A program made the position numbers and the translations under genes. 64,000 bases of DNA from Prauserella cavernicola. Its GTDB lineage: Bacteria > Actinomycetota > Actinomycetes > Mycobacteriales > Pseudonocardiaceae. Shown here one piece after another: positions 33,299 to 41,216 of this stretch; the first letter of the stretch is position 1; the number at the start of each line of letters is the position of its first letter. Location of the stretch: the NCBI RefSeq assembly GCF_016595675.1, contig NZ_JAENJH010000005.1:1-64000 (forward strand), written 5' to 3'. The notes under the pieces are model-generated. The model was not told where the DNA came from and searched no databases. It saw only the letters and a program-made list of their open reading frames with translations.

Positions 33299-34630
33299 GT
33301 GACATCGACTTCGTTCGCCGACCTGAACCTTCCGACGCCGCTGCTGCGTGCACTGCAGCAGGCGGGCATGGAGGAAGCGTTCCCCATCCAGGCGGCGACC
33401 CTGCCCGACGCTCTGGCAGGCCGGGACGTCCTCGGCCGCGCCCAGACGGGCTCCGGCAAGACCCTCGCGTTCGGTCTGGCTCTGCTCTCCCGCCTGCACG
33501 GCGGCAAGGCGCAGCCGAAGCAGCCCCGTGCGCTCGTGCTCGTCCCCACCCGTGAGCTGGCGATGCAGGTCGCCGACGCACTCATCCCGCTGGCCAAGGC
33601 CATGGGCCTGTGGTGCCGCACCGCCGTCGGCGGCATGGCCTTCACCAGGCAGTCCGACGCGCTCGCGCGTGGTGTCGACCTGCTGATCGCCACCCCCGGC
33701 CGGCTCTCCGACCACGTCCGGCAGGGCACCTGCCGGCTCGACGCCGTACAGTTCGTGGCGCTCGACGAGGCCGACCAGATGGCGGACATGGGCTTTCTGC
33801 CCCAGGTCCGCGAGATCCTCGACCTCACCCCCACCGACGGCCAGCGGCTGCTGTTCTCGGCCACCCTCGACGGTGACGTCGAGCGGCTGGTCAAGCGCTA
33901 CCTGACCAACCCGGTGACGCACTCGGTGGCGCCGGTCACCGCGAGCGTCACGACGATGGACCACTACCTGCTGCAGGTCTCCCACGAGGAGAAGCAGGGC
34001 GTCATCACCGAGATCGGCGCTCGTGAGGGCCGCACGATCATGTTCGTGCGCACCAAGCACCACGTCGACCGGCTCACCACGCGGCTGCGCGCCAGCGGCG
34101 TCCACGCGGGCGCGTTGCACGGCGGCAAGACGCAGGGCCAGCGCAACCGCGTGCTGGCCGACTTCAAGGACGGCCGCAGCAGCGTGCTGGTCGCCACCGA
34201 CGTCGCGGCACGCGGCATCCACGTCGACGACGTGAGCCTCGTGGTGCACGTCGACCCCGCCGCCGACCACAAGGACTACCTGCACCGTGCGGGCCGCACC
34301 GCGCGTGCGGGCGCCTCGGGCACCGTGGTGACGCTCGTGACCCGCGACCAGCGGCGCACCGTGCGCAGGATGACCGACCGCGCGGGCGTGAAGCCCGACT
34401 CGGCGAACGTCCGCCCCGGTGACCAGGAGCTGGCCCGCATCACGGGCGCCCGCACGCCCAGTGGCGTCCCCGTGATCGAGCAGCACCGCGCACCGCGCCC
34501 GCAGGGTGGCGGCCGTCGCGGCGCCCCCGGCAGGGGCGGCAGGCCCTCCTTCGGTGGCCGTCGCGAGCCCGGCAACAAGACCGGCCGCCCGCAGCGCCCC
34601 AACCGCAGGCCGAGCCCCAGCCACGCCTGA
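33299..34630 (+). CDS. DEAD-box ATP-dependent RNA helicase
   Basis: The product is 443 residues. It has the complete helicase core: Q motif region, motif I AQTGSGKT, Ia PTRELA, motif II DEAD (ALDEADQMADMGFL), motif III SAT, and motif VI HRAGRTARAG. The C-terminal 60 residues are a Gly/Arg/Pro-rich basic tail (GGGRRGAPGRGGR), typical of RNA-binding extensions. The likely role is RNA remodelling, for example in ribosome assembly or cold adaptation. The GTG at 33299 is preceded by GAGAGG at 6 nt. It has a long structured leader and is followed by two consecutive dyad-symmetry elements. Confidence 0.95.
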   Translation: MTSTSFADLNLPTPLLRALQQAGMEEAFPIQAATLPDALAGRDVLGRAQTGSGKTLAFGLALLSRLHGGKAQPKQPRALVLVPTRELAMQVADALIPLAKAMGLWCRTAVGGMAFTRQSDALARGVDLLIATPGRLSDHVRQGTCRLDAVQFVALDEADQMADMGFLPQVREILDLTPTDGQRLLFSATLDGDVERLVKRYLTNPVTHSVAPVTASVTTMDHYLLQVSHEEKQGVITEIGAREGRTIMFVRTKHHVDRLTTRLRASGVHAGALHGGKTQGQRNRVLADFKDGRSSVLVATDVAARGIHVDDVSLVVHVDPAADHKDYLHRAGRTARAGASGTVVTLVTRDQRRTVRRMTDRAGVKPDSANVRPGDQELARITGARTPSGVPVIEQHRAPRPQGGGRRGAPGRGGRPSFGGRREPGNKTGRPQRPNRRPSPSHA

Positions 34631-34643
34631 TCGAACCAGCGGT

Positions 34644-34680
34644 GAAGGCCGCCGTCAGCACCTCGCTGGCGGCGGCCTTC
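34644..34680 (+). terminator. Terminator after the DEAD-box helicase gene
   Basis: A stem of about 15 bp (GAAGGCCGCCG ... CGGCGGCCTTC, arms near 34644-34658 and 34666-34680) starts 14 bp after the stop. It is GC-rich with A-T pairs at the base, typical for this group. Confidence 0.75.
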
Positions 34681-34733
34681 GCGCTGTCCGGGGCTATCCC
34701 GGGGGCAAGCTATCGCGCGGAATGGGTCTGTTG

Positions 34734-34790
34734 ATGCGGTGAAGGGCACCTTTACTGCATTGAATGCAGTAAAGGTGCCCTTCACCGCAT
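34734..34790. repeat. 57-bp perfect palindrome between convergent genes
   Basis: Left arm 34734-34761 and right arm 34763-34790 are exact reverse complements over 28 bp, with one central base (34762). The core reads ACTGCATT-g-AATGCAGT, and both arms contain AAGGGCACC or its complement. It is markedly AT-richer than the flanks. It lies between the helicase terminator and the stop of the PIG-L gene (34799), so it can act as a terminator in both directions. It may be a member of a dispersed palindromic repeat family; only one copy is present in this window. Confidence 0.9.
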
Positions 34791-34798
34791 TCAGATGG

Positions 34799-35530
34799 CT
34801 ACATCGGGATCAGTTCGAAATCGCAGGCGAGCACGCCGCCGAAGCGCGTGCCCGCCTCCTCGGCGGCCTCGCGCAGGAACTCCGGATCGGCCATCGGACC
34901 GGAGAGCGCAGCGAGGTAGGCCCGGTGCTCCAGCAGCGAGGCCACGGCCCGGTCCATCGTGGCGGTGATGTCCACGGCGTGGGTCGCCTTCGGGGAGGCG
35001 CCCACGGCCACCCAGCGCACTCCGGACCACGGCTCGAGGCCCTCGTCGAGCAGGTCGCGAAACACCCAGCGGTTCGCCGCGTCGCGCACGGCGTCGAGCG
35101 TCGCCAGCCCCACGTTGCGGTGGTCGGCCATGTTCAGCCACGGCCCGCCAGGCCACGTCTCGTGGTGGTTGGTCATGACCACCAGTTCCGGTCTGTGCCT
35201 GCGGATCGCGGCCGTGATGTCGCGTCGCAGCCCCAGCCCGTACTCGATCATTCCGTCGGCGTGGTCGAGGAACTCCACCGTGTCCACGCCCACCACCCGC
35301 GCGCTCGCGATCTGCTCGCGTTCCCGCAGCGGGCCCGCCTCCTCGGGAGGCAGCGTCTCGATTCCGGCCTCACCGCGCGTGGCCAGCACGTAGGCCACCG
35401 TGCGGCCCTCGCCGGTCCACCGCGCGATCGCGCCCGAGCTGCCGTACTCGAGGTCGTCGGGATGCGCCACCACGGCCAGTGCGCGCGTCCAGTCCTCCGG
35501 CATCGGTTCCAGTGTCGGCTCGTCGGTCAC
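34799..35530 (-). CDS. PIG-L family deacetylase
   Basis: The product is 243 residues with the LmbE/GlcNAc-PI deacetylase fold. The zinc motif is AHPDDLEYGSSG, with a further His in LNMADHRNVG; MTNHHETWPGG lies between them. In actinobacteria this family includes MshB and Mca of mycothiol metabolism, but this protein is shorter and lacks their specific regions, so the substrate is unknown. The GTG at 35530 has GGGGAG just upstream. The frame is open further upstream, but into the divergent bioF-like gene. Only 44 bp separate the two divergent starts. Confidence 0.88.
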   Translation of the reverse strand: MTDEPTLEPMPEDWTRALAVVAHPDDLEYGSSGAIARWTGEGRTVAYVLATRGEAGIETLPPEEAGPLREREQIASARVVGVDTVEFLDHADGMIEYGLGLRRDITAAIRRHRPELVVMTNHHETWPGGPWLNMADHRNVGLATLDAVRDAANRWVFRDLLDEGLEPWSGVRWVAVGASPKATHAVDITATMDRAVASLLEHRAYLAALSGPMADPEFLREAAEEAGTRFGGVLACDFELIPM

Positions 35531-35574
35531 CCTCGCTCCCCACTGCTCGTCCGCCCGATGCGAGACTGCCAGGC

Positions 35575-36762
35575 GTGAACGCACCCGGTCCAGCATTCCC
35601 CGCCACTTCGCCAGACCAGGTTTTCGACTGGCTCGACACCGAGGCCGCCAAGCGCGGCGAAGCGGGCCTGACCAGGCGTCTTCACCCGCGTGGCCCCAGT
35701 TCCGACGAACTGGACCTCGCGGGCGACGACTACCTCGGGCTCGCCAGGGACAAGCGGGTGGCGGGAGCGGCCGCGGCGGCGGCGCTGCGCTGGGGCGCCG
35801 GCTCCACGGGCTCACGGCTGGGCACGGGCTCCACCGAGGTGCACGCGGAACTGGAGCACGCGCTGGCGCGGTTCTGCGGGGTGCAGTCGGCGCTGGTGTT
35901 CTCGTCCGGATTCACGGCCAACCTGGGCGCGGTCACGGCGCTGTCCGGCGCCGAGTCGGCCATCGTCACCGACAAGTACATCCACGCCTCGCTGGTGGAG
36001 GGTTGCCGGCTGGCGCGCGCCGACCTCGCCGCCGTCGCGCACGGAGACGCCGCGGCGATCACCCACGCGCTGGCGACGCGGCGCAAACAACGCGCGCTCG
36101 TGGTCACCGACTCAGTGTTCTCCGTCGACGGAGACCTCGCGCCGCTGGACGAGCTCTCGGCCGCGTGCCGGTCCCACGGCGCGGCACTGCTCGTCGACGA
36201 CACCCACGGCTTCGGCGTGCTCGGCGAGGGCGGGCGCGGCGCCGTGCACGAAGCCGGACTGTCCGGCGCCCCCGACGTGGTCACCACCATCACGCTGGCC
36301 ACGGCCCTCGGCACGCAGGGCGGCGCGGTGCTCGGCCCGCGCCGGGTGATCAAGCACCTGGTGGACACGGCACGCAGCTTCATGTTCGACGCCGGGCTCG
36401 CACCGGGCAGCGCCGCGGCCGCGCTCGCGGCGCTCGGCGTGCTCCGCGAGGAGCCCGAGCTGCCAGGCAAGGTCCTCACCGCCGCGCAAGGACTCGCGGC
36501 CGGGCTGACAGCGGCTGGGCTCCGGGTCAGCGCGCCCTCCAGCGCCGTCGTGTCGCTGCCCGCGCCCAGCGCGGAGGCCGCGCTCACGTGGGCGGCTTCC
36601 TGCTCCGAGCACGGCATCCGCGTCGGCTGCTTCCGCCCGCCGTCGGTGCCGGACGGCGCCTCCCGCCTGCGGCTCACGGCACACGCCGCGCTCTCGGAGT
36701 CCGATGTGGAGCGTGCGGTGAAGGTGATCGCCGAGGTGGCCCCGCGCGGAGCGCGGTCCTAG
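35575..36762 (+). CDS. 8-amino-7-oxononanoate synthase-like protein lacking the PLP lysine
   Basis: The product is 395 residues of the alpha-oxoamine synthase family, close to actinobacterial BioF. Conserved are GSTGSRLGTGSTEVHAELE, the PLP-stacking His in IHASLVEG, the Asp/His pair in VDDTHGFGVLG, and LAPGSAAAALAAL. The segment that should read T-L-S-K-A-L-G-S-Q-G-G reads TLATALGTQGG here, so the lysine that forms the Schiff base with PLP is Thr243 (ACG, one base from AAG). Without it normal catalysis is unlikely. No other biotin gene is nearby. The GTG at 35575 has only a weak ribosome binding site. It is divergent from the PIG-L gene and its stop overlaps the convergent gene by 4 bp. Confidence 0.85.
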   Translation: MNAPGPAFPATSPDQVFDWLDTEAAKRGEAGLTRRLHPRGPSSDELDLAGDDYLGLARDKRVAGAAAAAALRWGAGSTGSRLGTGSTEVHAELEHALARFCGVQSALVFSSGFTANLGAVTALSGAESAIVTDKYIHASLVEGCRLARADLAAVAHGDAAAITHALATRRKQRALVVTDSVFSVDGDLAPLDELSAACRSHGAALLVDDTHGFGVLGEGGRGAVHEAGLSGAPDVVTTITLATALGTQGGAVLGPRRVIKHLVDTARSFMFDAGLAPGSAAAALAALGVLREEPELPGKVLTAAQGLAAGLTAAGLRVSAPSSAVVSLPAPSAEAALTWAASCSEHGIRVGCFRPPSVPDGASRLRLTAHAALSESDVERAVKVIAEVAPRGARS

Positions 36763-37265
36763 AAGCTCCAGCGGGTCTGGCCGTACGGCCCCTTGGCGAA
36801 GCCGAACACCGTCGTCGGTGACACGGCGTACACCAGCGCCACGCCGGGGCCGTGGACGAAGGCGTTGTCGCGCACGGAGAACCGCCAGTCCTCGCCGTAC
36901 TTGCTCAGGTACGCGGCCGCGACGCGGCGCAGCACGTCCTCGTCGCGCTCGCGTTCGGCGCGACCCTCCACCACCAGGTCCGTGCCGCCCGCGAGGTCGT
37001 TGCGGCCCGTGATCAGCGCACACCACGGGTTCGCCTCGAGGTTGAGGTTCTTGCGCTCGCCCGCGCCCGTGCAGAAGTACAGCGCGCCCTCGTGCCACAC
37101 CCCGATCAGCGGCGTGGTGTGCGGGCGGCCGCCGGGCCGCACCGTCGACAGCCAGTACAGCGGCGCCTCCGTGAGCGCCCGCCTCGCGCTCGGCCACTCG
37201 GTCGCTGTCGCCTCGGGGTCGCTGTAGCGGGAATCGAAGTGAGTCGCCGGTTCGGTGACGGTCAT
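36759..37265 (-). CDS. Pyridoxamine 5'-phosphate oxidase-like flavin/F420-binding protein
   Basis: The product is 168 residues of split-barrel fold. The family N-terminus is LYWLSTVRPGGRPHTTPLIG, followed by ALYFCTGAGERKNLNLEANP and DLVVEGRAER. It belongs to the PPOX-like group, which in actinobacteria often binds F420 or FMN; the substrate is unknown. The ATG at 37265 follows GAGGAG by 5 nt. That ribosome binding site lies partly within a 15-bp hairpin (37274-37315). It overlaps the convergent bioF-like gene by 4 bp. Confidence 0.87.
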   Translation of the reverse strand: MTVTEPATHFDSRYSDPEATATEWPSARRALTEAPLYWLSTVRPGGRPHTTPLIGVWHEGALYFCTGAGERKNLNLEANPWCALITGRNDLAGGTDLVVEGRAERERDEDVLRRVAAAYLSKYGEDWRFSVRDNAFVHGPGVALVYAVSPTTVFGFAKGPYGQTRWSF

Positions 37266-37273
37266 GATGGCTC

Positions 37274-37315
37274 CTCGTCGTCGTGGTCGTTCGCTAGGGA
37301 GACCACGACGACGAG
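37274..37315 (-). promoter_or_regulatory. Perfect 15-bp hairpin covering the ribosome binding site of the PPOX-like gene
   Basis: Arms 37274-37288 and 37301-37315 are exact complements (CTCGTCGTCGTGGTC and its reverse complement) with a 12-nt loop. On the minus strand it lies between the GNAT stop and the PPOX-like start, and its distal arm takes in part of GAGGAG (37271-37276). It could terminate the GNAT transcript or mask translation initiation. Confidence 0.6.
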
Positions 37316-37321
37316 CAGAAC

Positions 37322-37765
37322 TCATCGCCTGGAGGCGGGCCTGCGCATCGTGATGTGCTGGATACCGTCCTCGTCGAACGGTTCGCCCTCCGGCTCGAAG
37401 CCGAAGCGCGCGTAGAAGCCCTGCGCGTACACCTGCGCGTCGAGCACGGATTCGGCGTCGCCCACGAACTCCAGTGCCGCGGCCATGAGCCGCGCGCCGA
37501 GTCCGGTTCCCCGCGCCGAGGCGGCCGTGCAGACCCGTCCGATGCGCAGCACCCCACCGGGCTGCTCCAGCACCCGCAGGCAGCCCTCGACGCCGTGCGC
37601 GGAGGGCTGCCAGAGGTGCGTGGTACCCGGGAGCAGGTCCTTGCCGTCGATCTCCGGGTACGGGCACTCCTGCTCCACGACGAAGACATCGACGCGGAGC
37701 CGGAGCATGTCGTGCAGTTCGGCAGCGGTCAGGTCAGGACCTGAGCGGGTGAGGAGTTCGGCCAC
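37322..37765 (-). CDS. GNAT-family N-acetyltransferase (ElaA-like)
   Basis: The product is 147 residues. It has the ElaA-type opening LRLRVDVFVVEQECPYPEID, the acetyl-CoA-binding segment RVCTAASARGTGLGARLM (related to RxxGxG), and a C-terminal YARFGFEPEGEPFDEDGI. The acceptor substrate is unknown. It lies 12 bp downstream of the trypsin-like gene on the same strand and could be cotranscribed with it. Confidence 0.9.
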   Translation of the reverse strand: MAELLTRSGPDLTAAELHDMLRLRVDVFVVEQECPYPEIDGKDLLPGTTHLWQPSAHGVEGCLRVLEQPGGVLRIGRVCTAASARGTGLGARLMAAALEFVGDAESVLDAQVYAQGFYARFGFEPEGEPFDEDGIQHITMRRPASRR

Positions 37766-37777
37766 CCGGCATGCCTA

Positions 37778-38554
37778 TCAGATGCCCGCGACGTCCTGAA
37801 CGTAGGACGACACCCTGGTGTAGACGCCCGGCTTGCCCGCCGCGGCGCACCCGTCGCCCCACGAGACCACGCCGACCAGCGTGTCCCCGACGACCAGCGG
37901 GCCGCCCGAGTCGCCCTGGCACGCGTCGATGCCGCCCTCGGGGAATCCGGCGCAGAGCATCGTCTGCGGGTCGTAGGTGCGGTACGACTCACCGCACGTC
38001 GGGTCGTCCACCACCGGAACCTGGGCACCGCGCAGGGTCTGCGACTTCTCGCCACCCTCGGAAAGCCTGCCCCAGCCCAGTACCGTGGCCATGGTGCCCG
38101 GCGCGTAGAGCGCGGCGTCGTCGGCGGTCGCGAGCCGCGCGGCGCGGTACGGCGCGTTGCCGGCCAGCTTCAGCACGGCGATGTCGTCGCCCGTCGTCGG
38201 GTCCTGATAGTCCGGAGCGACCCACATGCGCCGTACGTCGAACTGCATCCCGTCCGACGCGCGCTTGTCCTGCCGGCCCGCGACCACGCCCAGTTCCGCG
38301 CTGTCCACCGCGACCGCGCAGTGCGCGGCCGTGACGACCGTGTCGGACGACACCAGCGTTCCCCCACAGAACTGGTTGTCGTTCTCGTCCACCAGAAAGA
38401 CGGCGTACGGGTGGTCCTGGATCGAGGCGTCCGTGCCGCCCACGATGTAGGGCTGCACTCCACTCGACTGCTGCGCGCCCGCAGCGGGGACGAACACCGA
38501 TCCCGCAAGCAGAGCCGCGGCCGCGACGAGCACCCTCCGCAGTGTCCTGGACAT
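37778..38554 (-). CDS. Secreted trypsin-like S1 serine protease
   Basis: The product is 258 residues. A signal peptide (about 1-27, ending AAGAQ) and a short propeptide precede the mature N-terminus IVGGTDASIQDHPYAV. The catalytic triad is His78 in TAAHC, Asp in GDDIAVLKL, and Ser in CQGDSGGPL. The Asp six residues before the Ser predicts trypsin-like cleavage after Lys/Arg. Six cysteines form the usual disulfides. It resembles Streptomyces trypsins. It is divergent from cobQ. Confidence 0.94.
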   Translation of the reverse strand: MSRTLRRVLVAAAALLAGSVFVPAAGAQQSSGVQPYIVGGTDASIQDHPYAVFLVDENDNQFCGGTLVSSDTVVTAAHCAVAVDSAELGVVAGRQDKRASDGMQFDVRRMWVAPDYQDPTTGDDIAVLKLAGNAPYRAARLATADDAALYAPGTMATVLGWGRLSEGGEKSQTLRGAQVPVVDDPTCGESYRTYDPQTMLCAGFPEGGIDACQGDSGGPLVVGDTLVGVVSWGDGCAAAGKPGVYTRVSSYVQDVAGI

Positions 38555-38645
38555 GCGTTTCCCCCTCTCGGAAAGTTCCGCCCAACCCTAAGCGTGAGGC
38601 GGCCGGACTCAGGGTCACCGGATCGGGTGGTCTACCGTCGTCGGC

Positions 38646-40142
38646 GTGCGAGGTGGGCTGCTGATCGCCGGGACGACGTCGGATGCCGGCAAGTCGACGG
38701 TCGCCGCGGGCGTGTGCCGGTGGCTGGCCAGGCAGGGCGTGCGCGTGGCGCCGTTCAAGGCGCAGAACATGTCGAACAACTCGATGGTGTGCTCCGACGG
38801 TTCCGAGATCGGCAGAGCGCAGTGGCTGCAGGCCGTCGCGGCGAGAGTGGAGCCGGAGTCGGCGATGAACCCCGTGCTGCTCAAGCCCGGCAGCGATCGG
38901 CGCAGTCATGTCGTGCTGCGCGGCAAGCCGTGGGGCGATCTCGTCGCAGGCGACTGGGCGCACGGACGACGGCCGCTCGCCGAGGCCGCGTACTCGGCGC
39001 TCGCCGAGTTGCGCGAGCGCTTCGACGTCGTGGTGTGCGAGGGCGCGGGCAGTCCCGCGGAGATCAACCTGCGCGAGGGCGACTACGTCAATCTCGGACT
39101 GGCCAGGCAGGCCGGGCTGCCCGTGTTGCTGGTCGGCGACATCGACCGGGGCGGGCTGCTGGCCGCGATGGCGGGCACGGTCGCCGTGCTCGACAAGGAC
39201 GACCAGGCGCACCTCGCCGCGTTCCTGGTGAACAAGTTCCGCGGCGACGCTGCCCTGCTGGAGCCCGGCCTGGAGACGCTGACCGGGATGACCGGGCGGC
39301 CCGTGCTGGGCGTGCTGCCGTGGCTCGACGACGTGTGGCTCGACTCCGAGGACGCGCTGGCCATCGCGCGCTGGGACGGCCACCGGCGCGGGGCGGGACC
39401 GACGCTGCGCGTGGCCGCCGTGCGGTTTCCCCGCATCTCCAACGCGACCGACCTCGACCCGCTCGCGGCGGAGCCGGGGGTGGCGGTGACCGTGACCGCC
39501 GATCCCGATGTCGTGGCCGCCGCCGACGTCGTGGTGCTGCCCGGCACCCGCTCCACTGTGGATGATCTGAACTGGTTGCGGGCCCGCGGCATCGCCGATG
39601 TGGTGCGGGCCAGGGCCGAGGCGGGCAGGCCCGTGCTGGGCATCTGTGGTGGCTACCAGATGCTCGGCGGCTCCATCCACGACGACGTCGAGTCGCGCTC
39701 CGGCAGCGTGGCCGGGCTGGACCTGCTGCCGTTCTCGGTCCGGTTCCACGAGCACAAGAGCCTGGCCAGGCCCTCCGGCGACTGGCGGGGCCACGCCGTC
39801 ACCGGCTACGAGATCCACCACGGTGTCGCACAGCGCTCGCCGGGAGAGGCCGAGCCGTTCCTCGACGGGCTACGCCGCGGCGCGGTGTGGGCCACGATGT
39901 GGCACGGGATCTTCGAGAGCGACGACTTCCGCCGCGCGTGGCTCACCGAGGTCGCCGCGCAGGCGGGCGTGGCGTGGGAACCCGCCGCGACGCCCGGTTT
40001 CGCCGCCCGCCGCGAGGCGATGCTCGATGGGCTCGCCGACGCCATCGAGACCACTGTGGACACCGACGCACTGCGGGGGCTCATCACCGACGGCGTGCCG
40101 GCCGGACTGCCGTGGGTGCGGCTGGGTCAGGACTCCAGGTAG
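38646..40142 (+). CDS. cobQ: Cobyric acid synthase
   Basis: The product is 498 residues. It amidates four side chains of adenosyl-cobyrinic acid a,c-diamide using glutamine, in cobalamin synthesis. The N-terminal ATPase domain has GTTSDAGKSTVAAGVCRWL and FKAQNMSNNSMV; the C-terminal class I-like GATase domain has the nucleophile Cys near 336 in LGICGGYQMLGG and the GYEIHHG motif. The start is a GTG at 38646. No other cob genes are close. It converges on the CobW-like gene, with a 16-bp overlap. Confidence 0.96.
   Translation: MRGGLLIAGTTSDAGKSTVAAGVCRWLARQGVRVAPFKAQNMSNNSMVCSDGSEIGRAQWLQAVAARVEPESAMNPVLLKPGSDRRSHVVLRGKPWGDLVAGDWAHGRRPLAEAAYSALAELRERFDVVVCEGAGSPAEINLREGDYVNLGLARQAGLPVLLVGDIDRGGLLAAMAGTVAVLDKDDQAHLAAFLVNKFRGDAALLEPGLETLTGMTGRPVLGVLPWLDDVWLDSEDALAIARWDGHRRGAGPTLRVAAVRFPRISNATDLDPLAAEPGVAVTVTADPDVVAAADVVVLPGTRSTVDDLNWLRARGIADVVRARAEAGRPVLGICGGYQMLGGSIHDDVESRSGSVAGLDLLPFSVRFHEHKSLARPSGDWRGHAVTGYEIHHGVAQRSPGEAEPFLDGLRRGAVWATMWHGIFESDDFRRAWLTEVAAQAGVAWEPAATPGFAARREAMLDGLADAIETTVDTDALRGLITDGVPAGLPWVRLGQDSR
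39552..39562. repeat. Palindrome TCCACTGTGGA (copy 3)
   Basis: A perfect 11-bp palindrome inside cobQ, identical to 30755-30765. A CCACTGTGG core recurs 500 bp further on at 40051-40059. Confidence 0.5.
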
Positions 40143-41140
40143 CGCAGCACCGGCAGCATGCTCTGCTCGTCGACCTGGTCCGGCTCCGGCTCCTCGCAGG
40201 CCTTCAGCTCCGCCCGCAGACCCTCCGGGTCGATGCCCGCGCCGATGAGCACCAGTTCGGTGCACCTGTCCTGCCCCGCCTCCCACCGTGCGCGTTCCAG
40301 CCGCGTGTAGGCACCCACCGTGTGCAGCACGAACCGCTGCCGGTGCCCGGGGACTCCGAAGTAGACGGTGCCCTTCATGCGGTAGAGCCCGCCGGGGCGG
40401 CCCTCGAGGAACGCGGCGAAGCGGCGGGGATGCAGCGCGCCCGCGGTCACCGTGAGCGTGTCGTAGGCGCTGTGGGCGTGCTGGTCGTGGTCGCCGCAGT
40501 CGTCGCGCAGGTCGTCGAACGACAGTTGCCGGACGACGGGATCGGGATCGCGCACGCGGTCGAACAGCAGCTCGGGGTCGATCCGGCCGTGGGCGGTCGG
40601 CAGCACGGGCGTGGCACCCGCGAGCTCGCGCACGAACGCCACCAGCCGGTCGGCGTCGGCCACCCGGTCGGTCTTGTTCAGCACCACCAGGTCGGCGAGC
40701 CGGACGTGGTCGTCCAGCTCGGGGTGCCGGGCGCGCGTGGTCTCGAACTCCGCGGCGTCGACCAGCTCCACCAGCCCGCCGTACTCGATGCCTTCCTCGG
40801 CGCTGGCGAGCACCATTCGCACCAGACTGCGCGGCTCGGCGAGTCCGCTGGCCTCGATCACCACCAGGTCCAGGTCGGCGCCGGCGAGCTTGGCGAGCAT
40901 GGCGTCCAGCCCGGCGGTGTCGACCGCGCAGCACAGGCAGCCGTTCTGCAGCGACAGCATCGAGTCGACCTGGCCAGCGACGCTCAGCGCGTCCACGTTG
41001 ACGCTGCCGAAGTCGTTGACGACCACCCCGATCCGCACGCCGCGCGAATTACTGAGAAGGTGGTTGAGCAGGGTGGTTTTTCCCGAGCCGAGGAATCCGG
41101 CGACGATGACGACCGGGATACGACGCTTGGCCAAGGACAC
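40127..41140 (-). CDS. CobW/G3E-family GTP-binding metallochaperone
   Basis: The product is 337 residues. The P-loop is GFLGSGKTTLLNHLL, the metal-binding CxCC motif is GCLCCAV, and the GTPase specificity motif is NKTD. A His-containing stretch (DDCGDHDQHAHSAYDT) sits before the C-terminal domain, which is usual for zinc-handling members. Despite the nearby cobQ, the current view of this family favours zinc delivery. The start is taken as GTG at 41140 close to GGGGAAGG; the upstream GTG at 41164 is possible. It is divergent from mtr and overlaps cobQ convergently. Confidence 0.88.
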   Translation of the reverse strand: MSLAKRRIPVVIVAGFLGSGKTTLLNHLLSNSRGVRIGVVVNDFGSVNVDALSVAGQVDSMLSLQNGCLCCAVDTAGLDAMLAKLAGADLDLVVIEASGLAEPRSLVRMVLASAEEGIEYGGLVELVDAAEFETTRARHPELDDHVRLADLVVLNKTDRVADADRLVAFVRELAGATPVLPTAHGRIDPELLFDRVRDPDPVVRQLSFDDLRDDCGDHDQHAHSAYDTLTVTAGALHPRRFAAFLEGRPGGLYRMKGTVYFGVPGHRQRFVLHTVGAYTRLERARWEAGQDRCTELVLIGAGIDPEGLRAELKACEEPEPDQVDEQSMLPVLRYLES

Positions 41141-41177
41141 ACCTTCCCCGGGGAACAACTCCACGACCGATCGGGTT

Positions 41178-41193
41178 GGGCTGTAAACAGCCC
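41178..41193. promoter_or_regulatory. Palindrome GGGCTGT-aa-ACAGCCC between cobW-like gene and mtr
   Basis: A perfect 7-bp inverted repeat around AA, in the 76-bp divergent gap and 24 bp before the mtr start. Candidate operator for one or both genes. It does not match the AT-rich Zur box known from Streptomyces. Confidence 0.4.
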
Positions 41194-41216
41194 ACCACCG
41201 TCCGAAGGGTAACGCC

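Noticed and set aside
34276-35578. Two open frames on opposite strands, both beginning MKGTFTA
   Set aside because: Both begin inside the 57-bp palindrome, which reads the same on each strand. They then run antisense to real genes.
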